Of a stretch of DNA of 64,000 nt, positions 28,652 through 40,401 are shown in pieces. Under the pieces are notes generated by a model, which saw only the letters and a list, made by a program, of their open reading frames with translations, had not been told where the DNA came from and did not search any database. Source of the DNA: Rhodopseudomonas boonkerdii (GTDB lineage: Bacteria > Pseudomonadota > Alphaproteobacteria > Rhizobiales > Xanthobacteraceae); contig NZ_CP036537.1 in NCBI RefSeq assembly GCF_021184025.1, forward strand, positions 1,860,001-1,924,000, read 5' to 3'. Position 1 is the first letter of the stretch. The number at the start of each line of letters is the position of its first letter. The translations under genes were made by a program, and so were the position numbers.

Positions 28652-29545
28652 ATGTCGGCACAGCGTATCGCGCTTACCTTCCGTGATGAACTCAATCGCC
28701 TCAAGCGTCCGCTGCGGCTCGCTGCCGGCCTGATCGTGCTTGCCGTGCCACTGGCCGGCTGCGGCACCGGCGCCCTGTGGGACAAGTTCTCGAAGAAAGA
28801 CGATCAGTTCGTCGATGAACCCGCCGACAAGCTCTACAATGAGGGTCTGTACCTCATGAACCAGAGCAAGGATCCGAAAGCGGCTGCGAAGAAATTCGAG
28901 GAAGTCGATCGCCAGCACCCGTATTCGGAATGGGCGCGCAAGTCGCTGTTGATGTCCGCCTATGCGGCCTATCAGACCGGCGACTACGACACCTGCATCG
29001 GCTCCGCCACGCGCTACGTGACGCTGCATCCGGGAAGCCCGGACGCCGCCTACGCTCAGTACCTCATCGCCGCCTCGCATTACGACCAGATCCCGGACAT
29101 CTCGCGCGATCAGGGCCGCACCGAAAAGGCGATGGCTGCGCTCGAGGAAGTCATCCGCAAATACCCGACCTCCGAATACGCCACTTCCGCCAAACAGAAG
29201 CTGGAAGGCGCCCGCGACCAGATCGCCGGCAAGGAAATGGATATCGGCCGCTATTACATGAAGAAGCGCGACTACACCGCGGCCATCAACCGCTTCAAGA
29301 CAGTGGTCACGCAATATCAGACCACGCGTCACGTCGAGGAAGCGCTGATGCGCCTGACCGAGGCCTATATGACCGTCGGCGTGGTCGGCGAGGCGCAGAC
29401 CGCCGCCGCGGTGCTTGGCCACAATTTTCCTGACAGCCGCTGGTACAAAGACGCCTATAATATTGTAAAGTCGGGCGGTCTCGAACCGAGCGAGAACAAG
29501 GGCTCCTATATTTCGCGGGCCTTCAAGCGAATCGGCCTCGGCTAG
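28652..29545 (+). CDS. bamD: Outer membrane assembly lipoprotein BamD
   Basis: BamD is an essential TPR lipoprotein of the BAM complex, which folds outer-membrane beta-barrels. The 297-residue precursor has a basic N-terminus, a hydrophobic stretch and a lipobox LAGC with lipidated Cys37. Five TPR-like repeats follow, including YNEGLYLMNQ, AYAAYQTGDYD and DYTAAINRFKTVV. The 266-base gap after lpxC shows nothing recognisable. recN starts 13 bases after the stop. Confidence 0.94.
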   Translation: MSAQRIALTFRDELNRLKRPLRLAAGLIVLAVPLAGCGTGALWDKFSKKDDQFVDEPADKLYNEGLYLMNQSKDPKAAAKKFEEVDRQHPYSEWARKSLLMSAYAAYQTGDYDTCIGSATRYVTLHPGSPDAAYAQYLIAASHYDQIPDISRDQGRTEKAMAALEEVIRKYPTSEYATSAKQKLEGARDQIAGKEMDIGRYYMKKRDYTAAINRFKTVVTQYQTTRHVEEALMRLTEAYMTVGVVGEAQTAAAVLGHNFPDSRWYKDAYNIVKSGGLEPSENKGSYISRAFKRIGLG

Positions 29546-29558
29546 GAATCGTCCTCTC

Positions 29559-31232
29559 ATGCTCGCTCGTCTGTCGATCCGTGACATCGTCCTGATCGAG
29601 CGGCTCGATATCGAATTCGCGCGCGGCCTCGCGGTGCTCACCGGCGAGACCGGCGCCGGCAAATCCATCCTGCTCGATGCCTTCGCGCTCGCCCTCGGCG
29701 GTCGCGGCGATGCCGGTTTGGTCCGTCACGGTGCAGAGCAGGGGCAGGTGATCGCTGCCTTCGATCTCGAACCCGGCCATCCCGCGCTCGGCCTGCTCAA
29801 GGACAACGGTTTCGACGACGACAGCGGCGAGATGATCCTGCGCCGCGTGCAGCTCGCCGATGGCCGTACCCGCGCCTACATCAACGATCAGACCGTCAGC
29901 GTGCAGACGCTCAGGGCCATCGGCGCGGCGCTGGTCGAAATCCACGGCCAGCATGACGACCGGGCGCTCGTGGACGCCGCCAGCCATCGCCGCCTGCTCG
30001 ATGCCTTTGCCGGGCTGGAGAAGGACGTCGCTGCGCTGGAAACCCTGTGGGACGCCCGCAAGGCCGCCTATACCGCGCTGGAAACCCACCGCGCCAATAT
30101 GGAGCGCGCGGCCCGCGATGCCGACTATCTCCGCCATTCCGCCGACGAGCTGAAGAAGCTCACCCCGAAGGAGGGCGAGGAAACGGCGCTTGCCGAACGT
30201 CGCACCGGCATGATGCAGGGCGAAAAGATTGCCGCTGACCTGCGCGAGGCACAGGAAGCGGTGTCCGGCCCGCATTCGCCGATCTCCGCGCTGGCTGCCG
30301 CCGTGCGCCGCCTGGAGCGTCGCGCTGGTTCGTCGCCGGCGCTGGTGGAACCTGCGGTCAAGGCCATCGACGTCGCTATCAACGCGCTTGAAGAGGCCAG
30401 CCAGCATCTCGAGGCCGCATTGATCGCGGCCGATTTCGATCCCGCCGAACTCGAGCGTATCGAGGAACGTCTGTTCGCGCTGCGCGCTGCTGCCCGCAAA
30501 TTCTCGACCCCGGTGGATGGCCTCGCTGCGTTGGCTGCGAAGTTTTACGCCGATGTGGCGACGATCGATGCCGGAGCCGGACAGCTGCAGAAGCTGGAGA
30601 AAGCTGCGGTCGAATCCGATGCGAAATACGTTGCTGCGGCGACGAAACTCTCCTCCGCACGCATCAAGTCTGCCGAAAAACTCAACAAGGCTGTGATCGC
30701 CGAGTTGGCGCCGCTCAAGCTGGAGCGTGCGAAATTTATCACGCAGGTCGATACCGATGCGGCGGCGCCCGGCCCGCAAGGCATCGACCGCGTCGAATTC
30801 TGGGTGCAGACCAATCCCGGCACGCGCCCGGGGCCGATGATGAAGGTCGCTTCCGGCGGCGAACTCTCGCGGTTTCTGCTGGCGCTGAAAGTGGTGCTGT
30901 CCGACAAGGGCTCGGCGCCCACGCTGGTGTTCGACGAAATCGACACCGGGGTGGGTGGCGCGGTGGCCGATGCCATCGGCGCGCGGCTCGGCCGTCTCGC
31001 CGGCAAGGTCCAGGTGATGGCGGTAACGCATGCACCGCAGGTGGCTGCGCGCGCGGACCAGCATCTCCTGATATCCAAGGCGGCGCTCGACAAGGGCAAG
31101 CGCGTGGCAACCAATGTGAACACGCTGGCGGACGATCATCGCCGCGAGGAGATCGCGCGGATGTTGGCAGGTGCTGAGATTACCGCCGAGGCGCGGGCTG
31201 CGGCGGATCGGTTGCTCAAAGGCGCGGCGTAA
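29559..31232 (+). CDS. recN: DNA repair ATPase RecN
   Basis: RecN is an SMC-like protein that gathers broken DNA ends during recombinational repair. The 557-residue product has Walker A GETGAGKS (29-36), the RecN-typical HGQHDD motif (about 129-134), a long central coiled coil (about 150-370), and then ASGGELSRF and Walker B VFDEIDTGVGG in the C-terminal half of the ATPase. The gene order bamD-recN-ligA is usual in Rhizobiales; here recN and ligA are separated by a small repeat-bracketed gene. Confidence 0.95.
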   Translation: MLARLSIRDIVLIERLDIEFARGLAVLTGETGAGKSILLDAFALALGGRGDAGLVRHGAEQGQVIAAFDLEPGHPALGLLKDNGFDDDSGEMILRRVQLADGRTRAYINDQTVSVQTLRAIGAALVEIHGQHDDRALVDAASHRRLLDAFAGLEKDVAALETLWDARKAAYTALETHRANMERAARDADYLRHSADELKKLTPKEGEETALAERRTGMMQGEKIAADLREAQEAVSGPHSPISALAAAVRRLERRAGSSPALVEPAVKAIDVAINALEEASQHLEAALIAADFDPAELERIEERLFALRAAARKFSTPVDGLAALAAKFYADVATIDAGAGQLQKLEKAAVESDAKYVAAATKLSSARIKSAEKLNKAVIAELAPLKLERAKFITQVDTDAAAPGPQGIDRVEFWVQTNPGTRPGPMMKVASGGELSRFLLALKVVLSDKGSAPTLVFDEIDTGVGGAVADAIGARLGRLAGKVQVMAVTHAPQVAARADQHLLISKAALDKGKRVATNVNTLADDHRREEIARMLAGAEITAEARAAADRLLKGAA

Positions 31233-31237
31233 CCCAA

Positions 31238-31283
31238 ACTCGTCATTCCGGGGCGCGCCGAAGGCGCGAACCCGGAACCTCAT
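31238..31283. repeat. Left palindromic repeat of the GIY-YIG unit
   Basis: This 46-base element begins ACTCGTCATTCCGGG and ends CCCGGAACCTCAT. It is itself an imperfect palindrome (TTCCGGG with CCCGGAA, inner GCGCG pairing) and lies five bases after the recN stop, so it may also act as the recN 3' hairpin. The same sequence recurs inverted at 31613-31656 on the other side of the GIY-YIG gene. Confidence 0.85.
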
Positions 31284-31297
31284 AATGCCTGCACTCT

Positions 31298-33816
<2,519 letters not shown>

Positions 33817-33826
33817 TACCTCCGCC

Positions 33827-35110
33827 CTACATCAACCCGCTCTCTTCACTCTCCGCTTTCTCGACCATCTTTTCCGTCACCACCACCTTCCGCCGTGGCA
33901 CCAGAAAGATCATCGCGGCCGCGCAGCCGCAGGACAGCACGACCAGTGACAGGTTGAGCGCTACCGGCGTCGCAAAATGCCCGCCGAGCCACGCGCCACC
34001 CTGCGAGCAGAGTGCGCCGAATCCCATCTGCATGAAGCCCATCATACCCGAGGCCGCACCGGCCGCTTGCGGGCGGATGCTGAGTGCGCCGGCGGCGCCG
34101 TTCGACATCACGAAGGCATTGCCGAACATCACGATCATATGGGTGAGGAACAGCCAGGCCGGGTCCTGATTGAGGCCCGTCAGTCCCCAGACGACATTGA
34201 GCAATGCGCCGCCGAATTGCAGCGCGAGGCCGAACCAGATCAGCTGCTCGATGGTTCGGCGCGGCGCAAAGCGCACACAAGCGAGATTGCCGACGAGATA
34301 AGCGAGGCCGGATGTTGCGAACCATGCGCCATATTCGGCAGAGCTGCGGCCCATCTGGTTGACGACCACATAAGGTCCGCCGCCCGCGAAAGTGAAAATG
34401 ATCCATGAGGCCATCACGTAGCAGAAGAGATAGCCGAGAAAGGCGCGGCTGCCGAACAGCACTCTTGAATCCGCGATGAAGCCGCTGCTGCCGGAATCGA
34501 TGGTTGCGCGCTTGCGTGTCTCCGGCAGCAGGAAAGCAATCGCCAATGTGACGGCCAGCGACGCCGCGGTGACCGTGTAAAAAATTGCCCGCCAGCCGAA
34601 GCCGGTTTCGATCAGGCCGCCGGCGAGCGGCGATAGCATCTGCGCAATCATCATGACAGCGATGACAAGGCTGATCATCGGCCCCACGCGTTCACGTGGA
34701 TAGAGATCGCGGATGATGGCGCGGCTCATGACCATGCCCGTCGCGCCGCCCAGCGCCTGGAAGAAGCGTGCGGCGATGAGTTGCGGCAGCGTGGTCGCGA
34801 AACTCGAGCCGATGCCGGCAACCACCATCAGGCTGAGCCCGGCAAGCAGCACCGGCTTGCGGCCGAAGCGGTCGGACAGCGGCCCCATGATCAGCTGCGA
34901 GAAAGCGAGCCCGACCATGTAGAGCGATACGGTCATCTGCGCGATGGAGATGTCGGCATCGAAGGTGCGGGCCAGCTCCGGGAGTGCCGGTACCAGCATA
35001 TAGAGCGAGATGGGCGCGATGCCGGTCATCACGACCAGCAGAAGCAGCATCACCCGCGAACGCGTAGAATCCGTTTTGTCGAGATCGCTGGCGGCCGGAC
35101 TGCAGGTCAC
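33827..35110 (-). CDS. Bcr/CflA-family MFS drug efflux transporter
   Basis: This 427-residue protein with twelve predicted membrane segments has the DHA1 motif A GPLSDRFGRKPVLLAG after helix 2 and the Bcr/CflA-like RFFQALGGATGMVMSRAIIRD segment at helix 4, indicating a multidrug proton antiporter. The start is a GTG at 35110 with a weak ribosome site. It lies 22 bases downstream of the aminopeptidase on the same strand, so the two may be co-transcribed. It is convergent with ligA, with only 10 bases between stops and no terminator visible there. Confidence 0.85.
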   Translation of the reverse strand: MTCSPAASDLDKTDSTRSRVMLLLLVVMTGIAPISLYMLVPALPELARTFDADISIAQMTVSLYMVGLAFSQLIMGPLSDRFGRKPVLLAGLSLMVVAGIGSSFATTLPQLIAARFFQALGGATGMVMSRAIIRDLYPRERVGPMISLVIAVMMIAQMLSPLAGGLIETGFGWRAIFYTVTAASLAVTLAIAFLLPETRKRATIDSGSSGFIADSRVLFGSRAFLGYLFCYVMASWIIFTFAGGGPYVVVNQMGRSSAEYGAWFATSGLAYLVGNLACVRFAPRRTIEQLIWFGLALQFGGALLNVVWGLTGLNQDPAWLFLTHMIVMFGNAFVMSNGAAGALSIRPQAAGAASGMMGFMQMGFGALCSQGGAWLGGHFATPVALNLSLVVLSCGCAAAMIFLVPRRKVVVTEKMVEKAESEESGLM

Positions 35111-35131
35111 GCGAACATTGTTCTTTCGTTG

Positions 35132-36967
35132 TTATGGCTGGACCAGCGGTTCGGTCGCCGCCTGCAACCAGGTCCGCGTTTCCTCGTCGTCGATCAGCGG
35201 CGCGATCTCGCGGCGGACGCGGGCGTGATAGTCGTTGATCCAGACGAGCTCACGCTTGCTGATGCGATGAGCGTTGATCAGCCGGCGATCGATCGGTGCC
35301 AGGGTCAATGTCTCGAATTGATTCATCGGCTGCTCGGCGCCATCGATCCTGGCTTCGACGACGAGTTCGAGATTCTCGATGCGGATGCCGAAGGCGTCGG
35401 TCTTGTAATAGCCGGGCTCGTTGGAAAGGATCATGCCGCGTTTCAGCGGCGTGGTGCCGAGTTTGGAAATCCGCGCCGGGCCTTCATGCACCGAGAGATA
35501 GCTGCCGACGCCATGGCCGGTGCCGTGGGCGAAATCGAGCCCGGCATGCCACAGGAACTGGCGGGCGAAGGCATCGATCTGCGCGCCCGTCGTGCCATCC
35601 GGAAACACGGTACGGGCGATGGCGATGTGCCCGCGCAGCACGCGCGTAAAACGGTCGCGCATTTCGTCGGTCGGCTCGCCGATGGCGATGGTTCGCGTGA
35701 CGTCGGTGGTGCCGTCCTCATATTGCGCGCCGGAATCGATCAGCAGCAGGTCGCCAAGGGCGACACGGCGATTGCTCTTGCGGGTGACGCGGTAGTGTAC
35801 GATGGCACCGTTCGGCCCGGTGCCGGCGATGGTCGGGAAGGACACATCCTTCAGCGCGCCGGTGTCCCGGCGGAATGTTTCCAGTGCCTCCACGGTGTCG
35901 ATCTCGGTGAGGCCACCCTTCGGCGCCTCGCGGTCGATCCAGGCCAGAAACTTCGTCAGCGCCACGGCGTCGCGGCGATGTGCGGTCATGGTGCCCTTGA
36001 TCTCGACCGGATTCTTCATCGCCTTGAGCATGGCGATGGGATCGGTGCTGCGGACAGCCGTGCCGCCGGCAGTGGCAATGAGCTGGCTCAAGGCATCCGC
36101 TGCCGTCGCGCTATCGAGCGCGATGGATGCGCCGCTCACCGCGAGATCGCGCAATGATTTCGCCAGCGCATCGGGCTCCCGTACTTCGGCGGAGGCTTCG
36201 AGATGGTCGCGCGAGCTGTTGGACAGCTTGCGGTGATCGATGAAAATCTGTGGCCGGCCGTCCTTCGGCACCAGCGCATAGGACAGCGGCAGTGGTGTAT
36301 GCGAAACGTCGGCACCGCGGATGTTGAAAGTCCACGCCACTGCATGTGAGTCCGACAGCACGATCGCGTCGACGCCGAGCTTAGCGATCTCGGCGCGGAT
36401 GCGTGTGAGCTTGTCGGCCTCGCTTTCGCCGGCATATTCCATCGGATGGATTGTGACGGCGCCGAGCGGTGCTGCAGGGCGTTCGTGCCACACGGCATCG
36501 ATGGGATTGCTATCCACTGCAACGAGCTCGGCGCCGGCCTTGGCGCAGGCCGCCTTCAGGCGCTCCGCTGCTGCTGTCGTGTGCAGCCACGGATCAAATC
36601 CGAGGCGGTCCTCCGGCTTCAGATGGTCGGCGATCCAGTTTTCCGGCGGCGGTTCGACCAGCGACTGGATGCTCCAGGCATGGGTATCGACCTGTTTCGC
36701 CACCTGCACGGTATAGCGGCCGTCGACGAAAACCGCGGCCTCCTGCAGCAGGACCACCGCCATACCGGCCGAGCCGGTGAAGCCGGTGAGCCAGGCCAGC
36801 CGCTCGTCGGATGGCGGGACATATTCGTTCTGCTGCTGGTCAGCGCGCGGGATCACGAAGCCGGTCAACTTCTGCCGCAGCAATTCCTCGCGAAACGCAG
36901 CCAGCCGCGCCGTCAGCGCGACGCCGCCCTCGGGTTCTTCAAAGGTCTGGAAATGAGCTTCGAACAT
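35132..36967 (-). CDS. Xaa-Pro aminopeptidase P (M24B)
   Basis: This metallopeptidase removes the first residue of peptides with proline in second position. The 611-residue product has the three-domain architecture of the aminopeptidase P1 family: two creatinase-like N-terminal domains (about 15-310) and a pita-bread domain (about 315-550), with a C-terminal extension. Metal ligands are visible: Asp in IDSGAQYEDGTTDVTRT (two Asp), His in GTGHGVGSYLSVHEGP, Glu in SNEPGYY and Glu in IENLE. It is divergent from the 61-residue gene at 37196 across 228 bases. Confidence 0.93.
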   Translation of the reverse strand: MFEAHFQTFEEPEGGVALTARLAAFREELLRQKLTGFVIPRADQQQNEYVPPSDERLAWLTGFTGSAGMAVVLLQEAAVFVDGRYTVQVAKQVDTHAWSIQSLVEPPPENWIADHLKPEDRLGFDPWLHTTAAAERLKAACAKAGAELVAVDSNPIDAVWHERPAAPLGAVTIHPMEYAGESEADKLTRIRAEIAKLGVDAIVLSDSHAVAWTFNIRGADVSHTPLPLSYALVPKDGRPQIFIDHRKLSNSSRDHLEASAEVREPDALAKSLRDLAVSGASIALDSATAADALSQLIATAGGTAVRSTDPIAMLKAMKNPVEIKGTMTAHRRDAVALTKFLAWIDREAPKGGLTEIDTVEALETFRRDTGALKDVSFPTIAGTGPNGAIVHYRVTRKSNRRVALGDLLLIDSGAQYEDGTTDVTRTIAIGEPTDEMRDRFTRVLRGHIAIARTVFPDGTTGAQIDAFARQFLWHAGLDFAHGTGHGVGSYLSVHEGPARISKLGTTPLKRGMILSNEPGYYKTDAFGIRIENLELVVEARIDGAEQPMNQFETLTLAPIDRRLINAHRISKRELVWINDYHARVRREIAPLIDDEETRTWLQAATEPLVQP

Positions 36968-37195
36968 GGTGGTGATATCCTACGGGCGTGCCATGGCGCG
37001 GGCAATCGAGGGGCAGGGTTGCGAAAAGCTGGCACAGGTTATGCTTGAATTCCGGACAGCGGAGTCAGAAATCCGGAACCTTTTCGCGCCGCGATTTGTT
37101 GCCGATTTGCTGCCTCGGCGAAGACTGCAAAGCCTTTGTCGTGAAGTCTTTTCAGTCTGGTCTTTGTGTTCAACTCAACGAAGAGGGAAAACACC

Positions 37196-37381
37196 ATGCC
37201 CGCTTTCACGTTTGAGAAGATTTCCCCGCCGCGTCATAACGCGCATTCCGTCCTTTCGCAGCCCCAGCCGCAAGTCTCTTCGCCGCAGCAACGAGACAAT
37301 GTGATCCAGGTGCTCGGCCGCTTCGTCATCGCGCGCGTGCGTGAGGACGAAGGGTCTGCGAAGCAATCCCTTCCGAAGTAA
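37196..37381 (+). CDS. Small protein of unknown function (61 aa)
   Basis: I do not recognise the family. The frame starts at ATG 37196 with a good AAGAGGG ribosome site and encodes a soluble, Gln/Pro/Ser-rich N-terminal half followed by DNVIQVLGRFVIARVREDEG. No signal peptide or membrane segment is seen. It stands alone, divergent from the aminopeptidase, and is followed within 15 bases by a hairpin that looks like a terminator, which supports an expressed gene. Codon use looks like that of its neighbours. Confidence 0.55.
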   Translation: MPAFTFEKISPPRHNAHSVLSQPQPQVSSPQQRDNVIQVLGRFVIARVREDEGSAKQSLPK

Positions 37382-37393
37382 TCTCTTCGGTCA

Positions 37394-37414
37394 TTGCCCG
37401 GTTCGACCGGGCAA
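37394..37414 (+). terminator. Hairpin after the 61-aa gene
   Basis: TTGCCCGG-TTCGA-CCGGGCAA is an 8-bp perfect stem 12 bases after the stop of the small gene, between it and the convergent prmA. There is no strong T-run, so termination efficiency is uncertain. Confidence 0.5.
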
Positions 37415-37524
37415 GCCAGTCAACAGAGCTACGAGCGATCGAGTCGGAAACGCGGCCTCGGCTGGATCGTCGGCTCCAAGCGAGCAATCGCGCGCCTGGG
37501 CGGGTGATGGCAGCTGGAGCGGGA

Positions 37525-38412
37525 TTACCCCGCCCGCTGCATCAACAGGCTGCTCCAGCCCTCGATGATCTGCTCCCGCAGCAGCACCAGGCCCCGCGCG
37601 CGATAGGCGGCGATCACGCTGGTCGCCTGGTGCGGCAGCAGGCCGGACAGGATCACCATGCCGTTGCTCGCCATATGTCGCTCCATATCGGTGGCCATGG
37701 CGCGCAGCGGATTGGCGAGAATATTCGCGAGGATCAGGTCGAACGGCGCATGCAGCGCGATCTTCGCCGACGAAAATCCCTTGGCGCAAACCGTCTCGAC
37801 CAGATTGCCGACGCCGTTCAGCCGCATGTTTTCATGTGCCACCTTCACCGACATCGCATCGATATCGGTAGCGAGCACGCGCGTCTTGGTGGCCTTGGCC
37901 GCAGCGATGGCCAGCACGCCGGTGCCGGTGCCGAGATCGAGAATGCGTTTTGGTGCCTTCGAGCGCAGGACATAATCGAGATAGACGAGGCAGCCGCGCG
38001 TGGTGCCGTGATGACCGGTGCCGAAAGCCAGCGCCGCCTCGATTTCGATGCCGAGCTGGTTATCCTGTACCTTGTCGCGGTCATGGCTGCCATGGACGAT
38101 GAAGCGTCCGGCGCGCACCGGCACCAGTCCTTCGAGGCTTTCCTTGACCCAGTCCTTGGCCTCGATGGCGTCGAACACGACGCTGGCGGCCACGGTATCG
38201 TCCGAAGCGAGGGCGACCAGATTGCGGATCGAGGCTTCGTCCGGCGGATCGGCGAAATGCACGGTGACATCCCAGCGGCCCTCGGGATTTTCGAAAGCCG
38301 CGATGGCGGCTTCGCCCTCTTCAAAACTCTCGGTGAGCAGATCGACGATGCGCTTGGCGCTGAATTCATCGCCGACGGCAAAGGTGGCGCGGCTGGTGCC
38401 CTGGGTTGTCAT
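37525..38412 (-). CDS. prmA: Ribosomal protein L11 methyltransferase PrmA
   Basis: PrmA methylates lysines and the N-terminus of ribosomal protein L11. The start at 38412 (MTTQGTSRAT) gives 295 residues: an N-terminal substrate-recognition domain and a Rossmann methyltransferase domain with AFGTGHHGTTRGCL (about 129-142), the SAM loop ILDLGTGTGVLA and ANILANPL. Longer frames run into sequence with DnaA-box-like repeats and are unlikely. The gene stands downstream of the CrtI-like gene on the same strand, with a 203-base gap. Confidence 0.93.
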   Translation of the reverse strand: MTTQGTSRATFAVGDEFSAKRIVDLLTESFEEGEAAIAAFENPEGRWDVTVHFADPPDEASIRNLVALASDDTVAASVVFDAIEAKDWVKESLEGLVPVRAGRFIVHGSHDRDKVQDNQLGIEIEAALAFGTGHHGTTRGCLVYLDYVLRSKAPKRILDLGTGTGVLAIAAAKATKTRVLATDIDAMSVKVAHENMRLNGVGNLVETVCAKGFSSAKIALHAPFDLILANILANPLRAMATDMERHMASNGMVILSGLLPHQATSVIAAYRARGLVLLREQIIEGWSSLLMQRAG

Positions 38413-38445
38413 CGCGGATCCGTCGTGAACAGGAAATGCACGGGT

Positions 38446-38624
38446 TTGTCCACGTTTCGTACAGGGTTTATCCCGGGGATGATACCCGGCTGATGCACCG
38501 GAATTGCACCGCCCTATACCGGCGCCGTGCACCAGCTGTCCCGGGCTTCTCAACAGACTTGTCCCGCCGCCGATCACAGGTCGCGCACAGACTTATCCAC
38601 ACCTTGCCCACAGGCTTATCCAAA
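38446..38624. promoter_or_regulatory. Cluster of DnaA-box-like 9-mers upstream of prmA
   Basis: A perfect DnaA box TTATCCACA lies at 38593-38601. It is followed in the same orientation by TTGCCCACA (38604-38612, two mismatches) and TTATCCAAA (38616-38624, one mismatch), spaced 11 and 12 bases apart, about one helical turn. Looser matches TTGTCCACG (38446-38454) and TTATCCCGG (38468-38476) lie nearer prmA. The third close box overlaps the stop codon of the CrtI-like gene. This could be a DnaA-regulated promoter or a DnaA-titrating locus. Nothing else suggests a replication origin. Confidence 0.4.
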
Positions 38625-40217
38625 CAACGCCCGGTGATCCCGCAGCACGGTCTTCGCTGCATTATGGCCGGGGGCGCCGGTGACGCCGCCGCCGGGATGG
38701 GCGCCGGAGCCGCAGTGGTAAAGGCCTTTCAGCGGCCCCCGATAGTCGGCATGGCCGAGCATCGGCCGCGCCGAGAACAGCTGGTTCAGGCTCAGCGCGC
38801 CGTGGAAAATGTCGCCGGCGATGAGGCCGAAATCGCGCTCGAGATCGAGCGGCGACAGCGCCTGCCGGCCGATCACGCTGGCCTTGAAGCCGGGGGCGTA
38901 GTCGTCCACCGTTTTGATCATGAGAGCGGCCACCGTGTCGCGATGGTCGTCCCAGGACATTCCGCTCGGCAGTTCTGGCGCTACGTGCTGGCAGAACAGG
39001 CTGGCGACATGCTGGCCGGCCGGCGCGAGGCTGTCGTCGAGCGTCGAGGGGATCAGCACCTCGACGATCGGTTGCTTGCTCCAGCCATCCTGTCTGGCGT
39101 CGAGCCAGGCGCGGTCCATATAGGCGAGGCTCGGCGCGACGATGATGCCGGCCGTCAGGTGATCGCCGGTGCCGGGCAGCGCCGTGAACGAGGGCAGGGC
39201 GCTCAACGCCACATTCATGCGGAAGGTGCCGGAGCCGCCGCGCCAATTGGTCATGCGCGCGCGAAATGCCTTCGGCAGCGCATCGGCCGGCGTCAGCCGC
39301 GTATAGAGCAGTTTGGGATTGACGTTCGAGATCACATATTTCGCGCGGATGCTTTCGCCATTGTCGAGCACGACGCCAACCGCGCGGTCGCGCTCCACCA
39401 GCACTTCGCGCACGCCATTGCCAAGCGCGATGTCAACGCCGTGGCTTTGCGCTGCGGCCGCCATGGCCTGCGTGATCGCGCCCATGCCGCCGATGGCATG
39501 GCCCCAGACGCCTTTCTTGCCGTTCACCTCGCCAAAAGCGTGATGCAGCATCACATAGGCGGAGCCTGCGGCGTAAGGGCTTGCATAGTTGCCGACAACG
39601 GCGTCGAAGCCGAACAGCGCCTTGACCAGATCATGCTCGAACACATCGTCAAGCATCTCCCCGGCCGAGCAGGTGAACAGATCGAGCAGGATGCGCTGCT
39701 GCTCGATGGTGAGTTCGTTCAAAATCTTCGCGGTGCCGAGCGCGTTGATCGTTTCGGAGACGGTGTTGCGGCCAAAACCCTGCACCACATTGGGCGGCGC
39801 CCGCAGCACGAAGGCGCGCAGCACATCGGCGATGACTTCGAGCTGCTGCGAGAAGGTGCCGATCCGCTCGGCGTCATGGGCGCTGAGTTTCGCAACCGAG
39901 GCCTGCGTACGGCCTTCGCCGGTCAGCAGGTAGCTGCCGTCTGGTGCAGGCAGGAAGTTTTGTGCCCTGCGCTCGACGATACGCAATCCATGCTCATGCA
40001 ATTTGAGATCGGCGATGATTTTCGGATTGAGCAGGCTGACGGTGTACGATGCCACTGAGTTGCGGAAGCCGGGGTGAAACTCCTGCGTCACCGCGGCGCC
40101 GCCGACCACGCTGCGGCGGTCCACCACCTTTACGCGCAACCCGGCCATCGCGAGATAGGCCGCGCAAGTGAGGCCGTTATGGCCGGCCCCGATGATCACA
40201 ACGTCGTGGTCTGACAT
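38616..40217 (-). CDS. CrtI/phytoene-dehydrogenase-like FAD oxidoreductase
   Basis: The start at 40217 (MSDHDVVIIG) gives 533 residues with the dinucleotide-binding motif IIGAGHNGLTCAAYLA (about 8-23) followed by a basic strand VKVVDRR. The remainder resembles the PYROXD2/phytoene-dehydrogenase-like branch of the amine oxidase superfamily, with YVISNVNPKLLY in the middle and a C-terminal GLYHCGSGAHPGGGVTGAPG flavin-binding block. No carotenoid genes lie nearby, so the substrate is unknown and a carotenoid role should not be assumed. It is divergent from the spermidine-synthase-like gene. Confidence 0.82.
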   Translation of the reverse strand: MSDHDVVIIGAGHNGLTCAAYLAMAGLRVKVVDRRSVVGGAAVTQEFHPGFRNSVASYTVSLLNPKIIADLKLHEHGLRIVERRAQNFLPAPDGSYLLTGEGRTQASVAKLSAHDAERIGTFSQQLEVIADVLRAFVLRAPPNVVQGFGRNTVSETINALGTAKILNELTIEQQRILLDLFTCSAGEMLDDVFEHDLVKALFGFDAVVGNYASPYAAGSAYVMLHHAFGEVNGKKGVWGHAIGGMGAITQAMAAAAQSHGVDIALGNGVREVLVERDRAVGVVLDNGESIRAKYVISNVNPKLLYTRLTPADALPKAFRARMTNWRGGSGTFRMNVALSALPSFTALPGTGDHLTAGIIVAPSLAYMDRAWLDARQDGWSKQPIVEVLIPSTLDDSLAPAGQHVASLFCQHVAPELPSGMSWDDHRDTVAALMIKTVDDYAPGFKASVIGRQALSPLDLERDFGLIAGDIFHGALSLNQLFSARPMLGHADYRGPLKGLYHCGSGAHPGGGVTGAPGHNAAKTVLRDHRALFG

Positions 40218-40401
40218 GTCCGGTTCAGCTTGGGTTGCTAGAACCTCCCTTATCGAAGAGGCGGCCCTGCGGCACAAGGCCATGTGGCGCCAATTCGGTT
40301 CCTTGGTTAGCCCGGATTGCCCGAATGGGTACTCTATGCTCCATTCGCGCTCCGCCGGCCGCCCGGCGGATACTGTTGCCTGCTGTTCAGCCGGAGTGTC
40401 C

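Noticed and set aside
34781..36157. 458-residue plus-strand frame across two minus-strand genes
   Set aside because: It is antisense to the MFS transporter and aminopeptidase, both with clear motifs.
38446..38624. DnaA-box cluster considered as the chromosomal origin
   Set aside because: There is no AT-rich unwinding region, and no hemE, dnaA, parAB or similar origin-linked gene nearby. A regulatory or titration site is likelier.
38406..40058. 550-residue plus-strand frame opposite the CrtI-like gene
   Set aside because: It is a shadow frame; the minus-strand protein has a dinucleotide-binding motif and correct length.
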